The notes under the pieces are model-generated. The model was not told where the DNA came from and did no database searches. It saw nothing but the letters and a program-made list of their open reading frames with translations. A program made the position numbers and the translations under genes. A DNA stretch of 64,000 nt from NCBI RefSeq assembly GCF_000022325.1, contig NC_012034.1, forward strand, positions 1,568,501 through 1,632,500. The letters run 5' to 3'. This DNA is from Caldicellulosiruptor bescii DSM 6725. GTDB lineage: Bacteria; Bacillota; Thermoanaerobacteria; Caldicellulosiruptorales; Caldicellulosiruptoraceae. The stretch's first letter is position 1. Every line of letters begins with the position of its first letter. Positions 36,415 to 45,766 of the stretch are shown piece after piece.

Positions 36415-38778
36415 TTACTCATCTTTTTTATCACTAAAACTTACCAAATTGTCTAAGTATCTTTTTAACTTTTGTCTTGCTAAAAGTACCACTTCATCAA
36501 ACTTTTTGCCTGTCAAAATCTCAATAGCTTCATCGATTGTTTTTACTGCCCAGATGTGAAAATTTTCTTTTCTAACTTCTTCTACCACCTCGTCACACAA
36601 TACTAAATTTTTTATATTTTGATGTGGGATTATAACACCCTGCTTGCCATTTAAACCTTTTTTCTTGCAAACATAATAAAAACCTTCTATCTTTTTTGTC
36701 ACACCGCCAACAGGCTGAATCACTCCTTTTTGGTTTACAGAACCTGTTATTGCTATTCCCTGATAGATGGGCATATCACTCAAGGCTGAAAGCAGGGCAC
36801 AAAGTTCAGCTGCTGATGCAGAATCACCTTCAATGCCAGAATATAGTTGTTCAAAACATATAGTTGCATTTAACGTAAGTGGCATATCTTGGGCAAACAG
36901 CTGGGAAATATACCCTGAGATAATCAAAATACCTTTGCTATGAGTTTTACCAGACATTTGTACTTCACGTTCAATATTTATTATACCACTTCTTCCGCTA
37001 CTTGTGGTAACAGTTATTAGAGAAGGTTTGCCAAAAACATAGTCACCAACATCCAGAATTGCAAGAGCATTTATTTGACCTACCTTATAACCATCTACAT
37101 CAACTAAAATAGTACCTTCCTCAATCATCTGGTTTATTTTTTCTTCATATTTTGCGCTTCTGTATTCTTTTTCACAAATTGCTTTGCTTACATGTTCCTT
37201 CCTCACCACATTACTTCTTTCCAGTTGAGCCCAGGTGTTAGCTTCTGCCAATATCTCAACAATTTCATTAAACCGTGTTGAAAGCTTTTCCTGGTTCTCA
37301 ACAAGTCTGCAGGAATATTCAATTACCTTCTCAACGGCATCCTTGGAAAATGGCAATGCATTCTCTTTTTTACAAAATGAACTAATAAACTGAATCATCT
37401 TATAGAGATTATCTTGATTGTAATCCATTTCGCTGTCAAAATCAGCTTTAATCTTGAAAAGTTTTTTAAAATCTTCATCGTATGTGTATAAGATGTTATA
37501 AATATACTCACTACCAATCAAAATAACCTTTAAATCAACTGGTATAGGTTCTGGTTTTAAAGAAGGAGTTATAAAAAGTCCATAAATATCCTTTAGATTT
37601 TCAATGTATATCTGACCTGTTTTTAGTACTCTTTTCAAGGCTTCCCATGCCTGTGGATAGCTTAGCAAATCTTTTGCCTGAAGGATGAGATATCCTCCGT
37701 TTGCTTTGTGAATTGCTCCCGCCTTGATTCTGGTGTAGTCTGTAACAAGAATGTTGCCCATCTCGTTATCATATTCAATTTTTCCTATGAGATTGTAATA
37801 AGTGGGATTTACTTCATAAACAACAGGCGCGCCATCTAATTCTGAATTGTCAACAATTACATTGACCTTATATTTATCAAGTCTTGAGAATTTTTTATAT
37901 GGAACAAATTGCAAAGGAATTTGTGTGTCTTCTTCTTCTTTGTCCAAAAAATCATCAAGATTTTCAATAATGTCATCTGTTACACTATCAATATAATCCA
38001 AGATTTTTATGTTATCTTTATACTTGCTTCTAATTTCATATACATAATGACTTATTGTAAAGACAGCTATCCTCTTTTGTAGTTCTTTTATTCTCTCTTT
38101 CAACTCTTTTTCAAGAACCTTTATCTTCTTTAAAACCTCTTGAGTTTCAAGTTGAAGCTTCTTGACCTTTTTTTCAATTTCATCTCTGATAGTCTTTTCT
38201 AACTCAGGATATTCCTCTTCTGAAATCGCCCTACCATTTACAATAGGAATAAAATACACACCGCTTGGAGTATATTTTATCTCAAAATCATATTCTCTTG
38301 CTTCTTCAGCTAACTTATCTAAAAGCTGTGTCCTTTTTTCCTGATATTCATTGTAAATATTATTTTTGTCATTTTCGTATTCCTCACTGTTAAAAACCTT
38401 CTTCAAATCATTAATTACAAATTCTAAGAAATCTGTCATATCCTTCCTGAAAACTTTGCCCATTCCTTTTGGCAGAGATATTGCAATAGGTGAATCATGA
38501 TTGGCAAAATTATAAACATAAACCCAGTCGTTCGGAGCAGGTTTGTTTTTTGCTATCTCCTTTAAATAATTTTCGGCAAAGCTTGTCTTACCTGTACCTG
38601 TGGGACCACACATGTAAATGTTGTATCCTTTTGTGGTAACGCTCAGTCCAAACTCAAATGCTCTTTTGGCTCTTTCTTGCCCAATTATGGTTGTTAAAGG
38701 TTCTATCTCATTTGTGGTTTTAAATTCAAAATTGGATAAATCTACATTCTTTTTTAATTTATCTGGTGTAAGTTTCAT
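36415..38778 (-). CDS. Lon-like ATP-dependent protease (LonB/COG1067 type)
   Basis: The 787-residue protein has an N-terminal AAA ATPase part with Walker A GPTGTGKT (58-65), an inserted charged coiled coil (about 190-250), and a C-terminal S16 peptidase domain with the catalytic Ser in EGDSASAAEL and Lys in GGVTKKIEGF. It lacks the N-terminal LON substrate domain of classic Lon, so it belongs to the AAA_32/COG1067 group found in Firmicutes. It would unfold and degrade cytosolic or membrane-near proteins. It is divergent from the Cys-rich DUF6062-like gene. Confidence 0.92.
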   Translation of the reverse strand: MKLTPDKLKKNVDLSNFEFKTTNEIEPLTTIIGQERAKRAFEFGLSVTTKGYNIYMCGPTGTGKTSFAENYLKEIAKNKPAPNDWVYVYNFANHDSPIAISLPKGMGKVFRKDMTDFLEFVINDLKKVFNSEEYENDKNNIYNEYQEKRTQLLDKLAEEAREYDFEIKYTPSGVYFIPIVNGRAISEEEYPELEKTIRDEIEKKVKKLQLETQEVLKKIKVLEKELKERIKELQKRIAVFTISHYVYEIRSKYKDNIKILDYIDSVTDDIIENLDDFLDKEEEDTQIPLQFVPYKKFSRLDKYKVNVIVDNSELDGAPVVYEVNPTYYNLIGKIEYDNEMGNILVTDYTRIKAGAIHKANGGYLILQAKDLLSYPQAWEALKRVLKTGQIYIENLKDIYGLFITPSLKPEPIPVDLKVILIGSEYIYNILYTYDEDFKKLFKIKADFDSEMDYNQDNLYKMIQFISSFCKKENALPFSKDAVEKVIEYSCRLVENQEKLSTRFNEIVEILAEANTWAQLERSNVVRKEHVSKAICEKEYRSAKYEEKINQMIEEGTILVDVDGYKVGQINALAILDVGDYVFGKPSLITVTTSSGRSGIINIEREVQMSGKTHSKGILIISGYISQLFAQDMPLTLNATICFEQLYSGIEGDSASAAELCALLSALSDMPIYQGIAITGSVNQKGVIQPVGGVTKKIEGFYYVCKKKGLNGKQGVIIPHQNIKNLVLCDEVVEEVRKENFHIWAVKTIDEAIEILTGKKFDEVVLLARQKLKRYLDNLVSFSDKKDE

Positions 38779-38965
38779 AAACTTTTCACTCCATCTTCAT
38801 AGTTTTGCTTTAAAAATTTTATACCCATTTTTTCGATATTTATTCTTTTTTATATAAACAACTTTGCAGTTGTTACAAAGAGAAAAAGACTGTAAAATAA
38901 ATGTTATGAACCATTTTAAAATTGGTAACAATTAATAAATAAAAAAATATAAGGAGTGGCTGAAA

Positions 38966-39724
38966 ATGGGGAAAGAAAAAATATACATGATTCCTGTCAA
39001 TGATGCTTTCTCGATAAATTGCGAATGTGCTTTTTGTTACCTTGAAAATAATTTTGAAAAACAATGCATTGAAATAGTGCTCGGTGAAAGTGTTATGGAA
39101 GTTGATGCAAGGATAGAAACTAATGAAAAAGGCTTTTGCAGAAGGCATTTTCACATGCTGCTTGAACAAAAAAATAAACTTCCTTATGGCCTTATATTGG
39201 AAACTCACCTTAATGAAATAAAAAAACATCTTGAAAAACTTATATATTCCAATTTCTCAGCGGCAACTTTGCAGCAAAAAGACAGATTTCTAAAAAAACT
39301 TCTGGGTAATCAAAATTTGAACAAAAACAAACTGACAGGTTTAATACAATACTTAGAAAACCTTTCTGTCCAGTGCATTATCTGTGAAAGAATTCAAGCA
39401 AGGATGAAAAATTATTTTGAAGTATTCTTTTTCATGTGGAAAAACCAAAAAGATTTTCAGCAAAAAGTTCTTTCTTCCAAAGGATTTTGCCTACATCATT
39501 TCAACGAACTTTTGAAGTATTCTTTAAATTGTTTGTCTAGAAAAGAACTAAACAATTTTGCCGAAAAAATTTGTAAAATTGAGCTTGATAATATCTCTCG
39601 AATTTATACAAACGTTTGTGACTTTAATAAACAGTTTGACTATCGAAATGCCAATAATACAGTGACTGAAGAGATAAGAAACTCTCTTTTGAATGCTACT
39701 GAAAAACTCGGAAAATACAAGTAA
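38966..39724 (+). CDS. DUF6062-like cysteine/histidine-rich protein
   Basis: The function of this 252-residue protein is unknown. It contains two similar halves, each with a Cys pair and a Gly-Phe-Cys-x-x-His unit: CECAFC (about 20-25) with GFCRRHF (about 56-62), and CIICER (about 138-143) with GFCLHHF (about 174-180). That spacing suggests two metal (zinc or Fe-S) or redox sites in an internal duplication. I relate it to DUF6062 from memory. It has an AAGGAG site, is divergent from the Lon-like protease gene and converges with the P-loop/Asp23 gene, leaving a 7-base gap. Confidence 0.75.
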   Translation: MGKEKIYMIPVNDAFSINCECAFCYLENNFEKQCIEIVLGESVMEVDARIETNEKGFCRRHFHMLLEQKNKLPYGLILETHLNEIKKHLEKLIYSNFSAATLQQKDRFLKKLLGNQNLNKNKLTGLIQYLENLSVQCIICERIQARMKNYFEVFFFMWKNQKDFQQKVLSSKGFCLHHFNELLKYSLNCLSRKELNNFAEKICKIELDNISRIYTNVCDFNKQFDYRNANNTVTEEIRNSLLNATEKLGKYK

Positions 39725-39731
39725 AACATTT

Positions 39732-40541
39732 TTACACCTGTACTCCTTTTGCAATGATATGAATGTATTCTACATTTATTGAGGTATAATATTCTATTTC
39801 TTCTTTTATCTCCCTTTGTATTTTTTCAAGCACAAATTTTATGTTGCAACCAAATTTTAGTATAACCTCTATTTTTATATACAACAGATTATTTTTGATA
39901 GCAAGGTCAATTGAAAGTATCTTAGCAATATCATTGCTTTTTTTGAGTACTCTGCGAATATACGCAATCAAGACATTTTCTGAAATAGTATATTCGCCCA
40001 AATAGCTAAAGGTAGGTCTTACTATAGTCTTTTCGGCAACAATATAATCGTTGAGGTTTATTCTTTTAAAAAGCTTTAAAGGATATATCAGCAAACCAGA
40101 AAAGTCTTTTTTTATTTCAAAAGTTGGAACAGGCACAACGTGTTTTCCTTCTTTATTTCGCATGGTTATTGCTTTTTTTATTTCAAAGTCATTCGAAACC
40201 TCTTTGATATCAACAAACCTTTCAATAGTTCCCAATTCTAATCTCCTTGCTATCATCTGTGCCATTTGCTTGGATGTAGCTAATATTAAAATTGAATCAA
40301 TGTTCAAATCCTTTATTGCCTTTTTCACTTCATTTGCATGATCATCTTCCATGAAAAGTGCTCTTCTTACCGAAGCCAAATATGTAGGTTCTTTCTTTGC
40401 AGACTTTCCTGCAACAAGCTTTGAGTTGTAAACCAAAATACCGTCGTCTATTATAGCACTTGCTCCCAGCATCTTCGCAACCACTATTGCCTTATAGCTT
40501 TTACCTGTACCACTTGGTCCAACTAAAGCATACACTTTCAC
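39732..40541 (-). CDS. P-loop ATP-binding protein fused to an Asp23/Gls24-like domain
   Basis: The 269-residue protein begins with Walker A GPSGTGKS (8-15) and a small nucleotide-binding domain (about 1-160) with ILILATSKQMAQMIARRLELG. The last 100 residues (about 165-269) read like an Asp23/Gls24 (alkaline shock) domain: GEYTISENVLIAYIRRVL, then IKIEVILKFGCNIKFVLEKIQREIKEEIE. Asp23 domains are usually stand-alone and membrane-associated. The combination is uncommon and its role is unknown. It lies 50 bases after ispD, probably in the same transcript. Confidence 0.75.
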   Translation of the reverse strand: MKVYALVGPSGTGKSYKAIVVAKMLGASAIIDDGILVYNSKLVAGKSAKKEPTYLASVRRALFMEDDHANEVKKAIKDLNIDSILILATSKQMAQMIARRLELGTIERFVDIKEVSNDFEIKKAITMRNKEGKHVVPVPTFEIKKDFSGLLIYPLKLFKRINLNDYIVAEKTIVRPTFSYLGEYTISENVLIAYIRRVLKKSNDIAKILSIDLAIKNNLLYIKIEVILKFGCNIKFVLEKIQREIKEEIEYYTSINVEYIHIIAKGVQV

Positions 40542-40591
40542 AGCCTCACAACCTTTTCAAAAAGTTTTAAAACCTTTCAAAAGATATTTTA

Positions 40592-41266
40592 CTACCAATA
40601 CCCCTTCTCTACAATAGCCTCCGCAATTAGAAGGTCTTCTTTTGTTGTTATCTTGAAGTTTATTCTACTATTTTCAATTATTTTAGGTTTTATACCTAAC
40701 CGTTCAACATACTGAAGATCATCTGTAAACAACTCATTTTTAAACATCTCATATCCCCTGTATATTAAATCAAATTTAAAAACTTGAGGTGTTTGTATCA
40801 AACATATATTAGACCGTGGCAATGTATTTTGAATGTGACCATCCACTACAAACTTTACAGTATCATTTGCCAAAATCCCTGGCGCAACTGCAAAATGAGT
40901 CTCAACATCAGCAATTAGTTTTTCAAGAAGTTCTAAAGTAATAAAAGGTCTTGCAGAATCGTGGATTGCAACAATATCACATTCTCCTTTTAAAATCTCC
41001 AATCCTCTTTTTACAGTGTCTGCTCTCTCGTTCCCACCATAATCCCAGAAAATAACCTTGCTAAATTTATCTTTTAAATATCTCGCAATATCTTCAAAAC
41101 CTTGAGGTACAAGTAGCACAATTCCATCAATAAAATGTGATTTTTCAAACACTTCAAGAGAATATTCAATTATCATTTTGTTCTTTAAAAATAAAAATTG
41201 TTTGGGGGTATTCCCCCCAAACCTTGTGCCTTTACCTGCTGCACATAGAATAGCACATGTTTTCAC
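40592..41266 (-). CDS. ispD: 2-C-methyl-D-erythritol 4-phosphate cytidylyltransferase
   Basis: IspD makes CDP-methylerythritol in the non-mevalonate isoprenoid pathway. The 224-residue protein has the CTP-binding LCAAGKGTRFGGNTPKQFL (about 7-25), VAIHDSARPFI near 105, and the TDDLQYVERLG end motif. An ispE gene of the same pathway lies at 55507. The start is 14 bases past the CoA-disulfide reductase stop. A typical glycine-rich loop and the Arg/Lys active-site residues are present. Confidence 0.95.
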   Translation of the reverse strand: MKTCAILCAAGKGTRFGGNTPKQFLFLKNKMIIEYSLEVFEKSHFIDGIVLLVPQGFEDIARYLKDKFSKVIFWDYGGNERADTVKRGLEILKGECDIVAIHDSARPFITLELLEKLIADVETHFAVAPGILANDTVKFVVDGHIQNTLPRSNICLIQTPQVFKFDLIYRGYEMFKNELFTDDLQYVERLGIKPKIIENSRINFKITTKEDLLIAEAIVEKGYW

Positions 41267-41280
41267 TCTTTTCCCCCCAC

Positions 41281-42933
41281 TTACTCTACCATATCAGGAT
41301 AGTACATTCTCCATGATGTCCAGCCACCACTCATATTCAAACAATCAAAACCATTTGCTTTTAAAATCAAACATCCATGATATGACCTAAATCCAACACC
41401 ACAGTAAACAATAATCTTCTTGTCCTTTGGAAGTTCGCTTAGTCTGTTTCTAAGCTCATCTACAGGAATATTTATCGCTCTCTTTATATGTCCAAACTCG
41501 TACTCTTCTGGTGTTCTTACGTCTAAGATAAGATACTCTGGATTATCAAGAAGCTCAAAAACTCTGTCAGGCAAAATATTCTTGACCTCTCCACGAATTA
41601 TATTAGAAGCTGTCATACCAGCCATTATAACAGGGTCTTTTGCAGATGAAAATGGCGGTGCATAAACAAGATCGAGATTTTCCAAGTCAAATACAGTCAA
41701 ACCTGCATATATTGCAGTTGCAATAACGTCTGCTCTTTTGTCAACACCCTCTTTCCCCACAACCTGTGCACCATAAATTCTGCCAGTTGAGTTGTCAAAT
41801 ATAAGTTTTATTGTTAGCTGTTTTCCCCCAGGATAGTAACCAGCATGATGAAGAGGATGAACAATTGTCACGTTATAATCAATTCCTTGGTCTTTGCATT
41901 CAGCTTCGCCAAGTCCAACCTTCGCCAAAGCCCAGTCAAATACTTTGATAATAGAACTGCCTATTACTCCTTTGAATTCCAAGTTTCCGCCTGCTGCATT
42001 GCACCCAGCAACTCTTCCCTGTTTGTTAGCAGGTCCCGCCAAAGGAATCCATACATTTTTGCCTGTAATAATACTCTTTACTTCAACTGCATCACCGGCT
42101 GCATAAATGTCAGGGTCAGAGGTCTGCATCTTGTTATTTACCACAATTCCCCTGTTCACTTCAAGGCCTGCTTCTCTTGCAAGCTCAACATTTGGTATCA
42201 CACCTGCTGTCTGGAAAACAACATCGCATTCTATCTCTTCGCCATTTGAAAGTTTTAATCTCTTTACAATCCCGTCAACAACATCTGCATCAACTACAGA
42301 TACCCCAGTTTTCACATCAATACCTTTTTCTTTTAACGTATACACAACAGGGTTTGTTATCTCTTTGTCAAACTGAGGTAAAATAGAACTTTTTAATTCA
42401 ACAATGGTACAATCCAAACCCAGAAGATTTAGTTGCTCAGCAAGTTCCATGCCAATATAGCCAGCTCCAATTACAATTGCTTTTTTAACTGGAGCTGCAG
42501 ATAAAGTCTCTTTTATTTTATCAACATCGTAGAGTGTAAAACATGTATAAGAGTTTTTGCAATCTTTCAAAAAGGGCAAAACAAAAGGCCTTGCACCTGT
42601 TGCAATAATAAGCTTATCATATCTTTCTTCATATGTTGTATTATTTCTTTTGTCTAAAACTGTCACAGTCTTCCTATTTCTGTTGATTTTCGTAACCTGG
42701 GATAACGTGCGAACATCAATGTTATATCTTTTCCTGAATAGCTCTTCTCTTACAACAAGCAAGCTATCTCTTTTTGGGATTGTTCCACCAACATAGTACG
42801 GAAGACCACAGTTCGCAAATGATACATATTCTCCCTGTTCAAATAGCACAATTTGAGCATGTTCGTTTGTTCTTCTGGCTTTTGTGGCTGCAGATGCTCC
42901 AGCTGCAACTCCACCGATTATTACAATTTTCAT
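41281..42933 (-). CDS. CoA-disulfide reductase-like flavoprotein with C-terminal rhodanese domain
   Basis: The 550-residue protein is a pyridine-nucleotide disulfide oxidoreductase: FAD motif GGVAAGASAATKARR at 7-21, single active cysteine C42 in SFANCGLPYYVGG, NAD motif IGAGYIGMELAEQLNLLG near 155, and YAAGDAVEV. A rhodanese domain (about 460-550) follows, with YCGVGFRS holding the catalytic Cys. CoADR-rhodanese fusions act on CoA persulfides/polysulfides and thiol redox balance. It is the upstream gene of the ispD unit. Electron donor choice (NADH or NADPH) is not visible. Confidence 0.9.
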   Translation of the reverse strand: MKIVIIGGVAAGASAATKARRTNEHAQIVLFEQGEYVSFANCGLPYYVGGTIPKRDSLLVVREELFRKRYNIDVRTLSQVTKINRNRKTVTVLDKRNNTTYEERYDKLIIATGARPFVLPFLKDCKNSYTCFTLYDVDKIKETLSAAPVKKAIVIGAGYIGMELAEQLNLLGLDCTIVELKSSILPQFDKEITNPVVYTLKEKGIDVKTGVSVVDADVVDGIVKRLKLSNGEEIECDVVFQTAGVIPNVELAREAGLEVNRGIVVNNKMQTSDPDIYAAGDAVEVKSIITGKNVWIPLAGPANKQGRVAGCNAAGGNLEFKGVIGSSIIKVFDWALAKVGLGEAECKDQGIDYNVTIVHPLHHAGYYPGGKQLTIKLIFDNSTGRIYGAQVVGKEGVDKRADVIATAIYAGLTVFDLENLDLVYAPPFSSAKDPVIMAGMTASNIIRGEVKNILPDRVFELLDNPEYLILDVRTPEEYEFGHIKRAINIPVDELRNRLSELPKDKKIIVYCGVGFRSYHGCLILKANGFDCLNMSGGWTSWRMYYPDMVE

Positions 42934-43020
42934 TTGTTTGCCATTCCCCTTTCTATCAGTAATTTTAAATTCTATATGTCATTTCTTTATCAAATTATCT
43001 TCTCATTTCATTTTATCACT

Positions 43021-45570
43021 TTAGATATTTTTTGCAAATATATTATGAAGCAAAGATGGAAATAATGAACAAATTATGGTGATACCCCATTCAAGACTTT
43101 TCAAGGAACTTACCTCAAATACTATACCCAGCTGTGGTATATATATTACCAGTAAAAATAAAACAAATGATGAAATTACAGCAATTGAGAGGTATATATT
43201 TTCAAATAACATTGAAAATACATTTCTTTTATTTGTCGAACACTCAAAAGCAAAAATAAGTTGAGATATTACAAGTGTAGCAAATGCAACTGTTCTTGCT
43301 GTTTTTAGATCATAGCCTTTAAAAAGAGGTAAGTAAAATGACAAGGTTGCAAAAATGCCGATTAAAAACCCTCTTATTACAATTTCTTGCATCAGTCCAC
43401 CTGCAAAAAAGCTTTCTTTTTTTGGTCTTGGCGGTCTTCTCATTAAGTTTTCATCACCTTTGGAAAGAGAAAGAGCTGCTGCTGGAAGACCATCTGTCAC
43501 AAGATTTACCCATAGAATTTGCAAGGGTAAGAGGGCAATTGGCAAATTTAATATTGAGGTAAAAAGCATTATCAATACCTCGCCAATATTACAAGCAATA
43601 AGATACTTAACAAACTTTTTTATGTTGTCGTAAATAATTCTTCCCTCTTCTATAGCATGAACAATCGTAGCATAATTATCATCAAGTAATACCATTGAAG
43701 CAGCTTCTTTTGTAACATCGCTTCCACTTATTCCCATGGCGATACCAATATCTGCTTCTTTGACCGCTGGTGCGTCATTTACTCCATCGCCTGTCATGGC
43801 AACAATGTTTCCTTTTCTTTTTAAAAGTCTTACAATTTTTAGTTTGGAAAGCGGGTCTACCCTTGCAAATACTGAAATATTGTCAATATTCTTCTCGATA
43901 AACTTCTCATCCTTTTGAAGTTCCTCGCCTGTGACAACCTCTTCAATGCTATCTGCAATTCCAAGTTCCCTTGCTATTGCAAACGCTGTAAGTTTATGGT
44001 CACCTGTTATCATAACTGTTTTAACTCCAGCTTTTTTTGCCTTGTTAATTGCCAGCTTGACACCTCTTTTAGGTGGGTCTATCATTCCAACAAGCCCCAA
44101 AAAAATCATATCATCTACATCTTGTGAATTAAATTTCATGCACATAAGCAAAACTCTCAATGCTGCACTACACATTAGTTCATTTTTCTTGGCAATTATC
44201 CGCTTTTCATAGGAGGTAAGTTCTTTTATTGTTCCATCTTGATACATATAAAACTTGCATCTTCCAATCAAGCTTTCATATGCACCCTTGACAAATAAAA
44301 TACTGCTATCACCATATTTTACTGTTACACCCATATACCGTTTGTTAGAATCAAAAGGTATTTCTGCTACTTTTTCTTTTCTTTTTATATACTCTTTATA
44401 TTTCTTTGCCAAAACCAAAAGTGCTATTTCAGTTGGGTCACCGTTTGTTTTTAAGTCATTTCTGATTTTTTCTAACTCTGCATTGTTGCAGTTAACAGCA
44501 CACATCATTATGTAATCAAGAAGCTGATTTTTTACAATTCGGCCGTTTAAAAGAATCCTTCCTTTCAAATCATACCCTGTCCCTTCAACCTCTATGCTCA
44601 TGTCAACTGTCTCTATCCTTTTCACAGTCATCTTGTTCTCTGTCAAAGTCCCTGTTTTGTCTGAACAAATAACATTCACACTCCCTAAGGTCTCAACAGA
44701 TGAAAGCTTTCTTACAAGTGCATTTTTCTTTGCCATACGTTGAACCCCTATTGCCAAGGTAATTGTTACAACAGCAGGAAGACCTTCAGGAATTGCTGCA
44801 ACTGCTAAACTTATTCCTATCATAAACATATCGTAGATATTTTGTTTTCTAATTATTCCCAGTATTACTATTACACTGCATATAGCAATACAAATTACAG
44901 CAAGTATCTTACCAAGCTGGCTTAATCTAACTTGCAAAGGTGTTTTAGTCTCCTGTATTTCTCCCAGTACCTTTGCTATTTGCCCCATTTTGGTGTTAAG
45001 CCCTATTGAAGTAACCCTCATCAAGCCCTTTCCTTTGACTACATATGTGCCCATAAAAAGCCTATTTTCACTGTGAACATCCTTGTCCACGGCTATAGAC
45101 TCACCTGTTAAGATAGATTCATCAACCTTCAGTGAATATCCTTCGACTAATACTCCATCTGCTGGAATTCTGTCTCCCTCTTCAATTACTACAATGTCAC
45201 CTACTGTTACATATTTTGCTTCAATTACTTCTAATTTTCCGTCTCTTATGACTTTTGATTTGTAGGAAATATATTTTTTTAAAGATTCTAAAGCTCTTTC
45301 GGCTTTGTATTCCTGAATAAACCCCAACGTTCCATTTAAAATTATAAGAAAAAAGATAGCAAAAGCATCTAAAAACTCGCCGAGCAAAAATGACAAAGCT
45401 GTAGATACAGCCAAAATCAGGACCAGAATGTCTTTGAACTGATCTAAAAATATTGACAGAGCTTTCTTTCTTTTTTCAATATCTATCTCGTTTATACCAA
45501 ATTCCTTCAAATTCTCTTCAGCTTCTTTGAAAGAAAGTCCTTTTTCAAAGCTTTTAAGATTATTCACCAT
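43021..45570 (-). CDS. Cation-transporting P-type ATPase, calcium type
   Basis: The 849-residue P2A-type pump has about ten membrane segments, the TGES motif (VDESILTGES), PEGLP in M4, the phosphorylation site DKTGTLT near 310, MITGDH, TGDGVNDAPAV and an M6 NLVTDGLPA (Asn and Asp of a SERCA-like calcium site). It should export calcium (possibly manganese) using ATP. It stands alone on minus, divergent from the ABC exporter pair. I see no clear terminator in the 87 bases before the CoADR gene. Confidence 0.93.
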   Translation of the reverse strand: MVNNLKSFEKGLSFKEAEENLKEFGINEIDIEKRKKALSIFLDQFKDILVLILAVSTALSFLLGEFLDAFAIFFLIILNGTLGFIQEYKAERALESLKKYISYKSKVIRDGKLEVIEAKYVTVGDIVVIEEGDRIPADGVLVEGYSLKVDESILTGESIAVDKDVHSENRLFMGTYVVKGKGLMRVTSIGLNTKMGQIAKVLGEIQETKTPLQVRLSQLGKILAVICIAICSVIVILGIIRKQNIYDMFMIGISLAVAAIPEGLPAVVTITLAIGVQRMAKKNALVRKLSSVETLGSVNVICSDKTGTLTENKMTVKRIETVDMSIEVEGTGYDLKGRILLNGRIVKNQLLDYIMMCAVNCNNAELEKIRNDLKTNGDPTEIALLVLAKKYKEYIKRKEKVAEIPFDSNKRYMGVTVKYGDSSILFVKGAYESLIGRCKFYMYQDGTIKELTSYEKRIIAKKNELMCSAALRVLLMCMKFNSQDVDDMIFLGLVGMIDPPKRGVKLAINKAKKAGVKTVMITGDHKLTAFAIARELGIADSIEEVVTGEELQKDEKFIEKNIDNISVFARVDPLSKLKIVRLLKRKGNIVAMTGDGVNDAPAVKEADIGIAMGISGSDVTKEAASMVLLDDNYATIVHAIEEGRIIYDNIKKFVKYLIACNIGEVLIMLFTSILNLPIALLPLQILWVNLVTDGLPAAALSLSKGDENLMRRPPRPKKESFFAGGLMQEIVIRGFLIGIFATLSFYLPLFKGYDLKTARTVAFATLVISQLIFAFECSTNKRNVFSMLFENIYLSIAVISSFVLFLLVIYIPQLGIVFEVSSLKSLEWGITIICSLFPSLLHNIFAKNI

Positions 45571-45766
45571 TTTGGTTTTCTCATCCTCATCTGAATATCT
45601 ATAAACAATATTATTAAAAAGTCCAATGTTTTATGAAGAACAAATAAAGGCTTAAAAAAGTGAGCTAAATATTAAAATTCTTATATTTATTTTCACGTAA
45701 AACAGGTTTATAATGTATTAAAGTGGCCAGCGAATAAAAATTTAAGTTTGGAAGGGTGCTGCTCAA

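Noticed and set aside
40592-45570. Possible genomic island around the CoADR and P-ATPase genes
   Set aside because: Base composition and codon use look like the neighbours, and no integrase, direct repeats or insertion sequences are seen.
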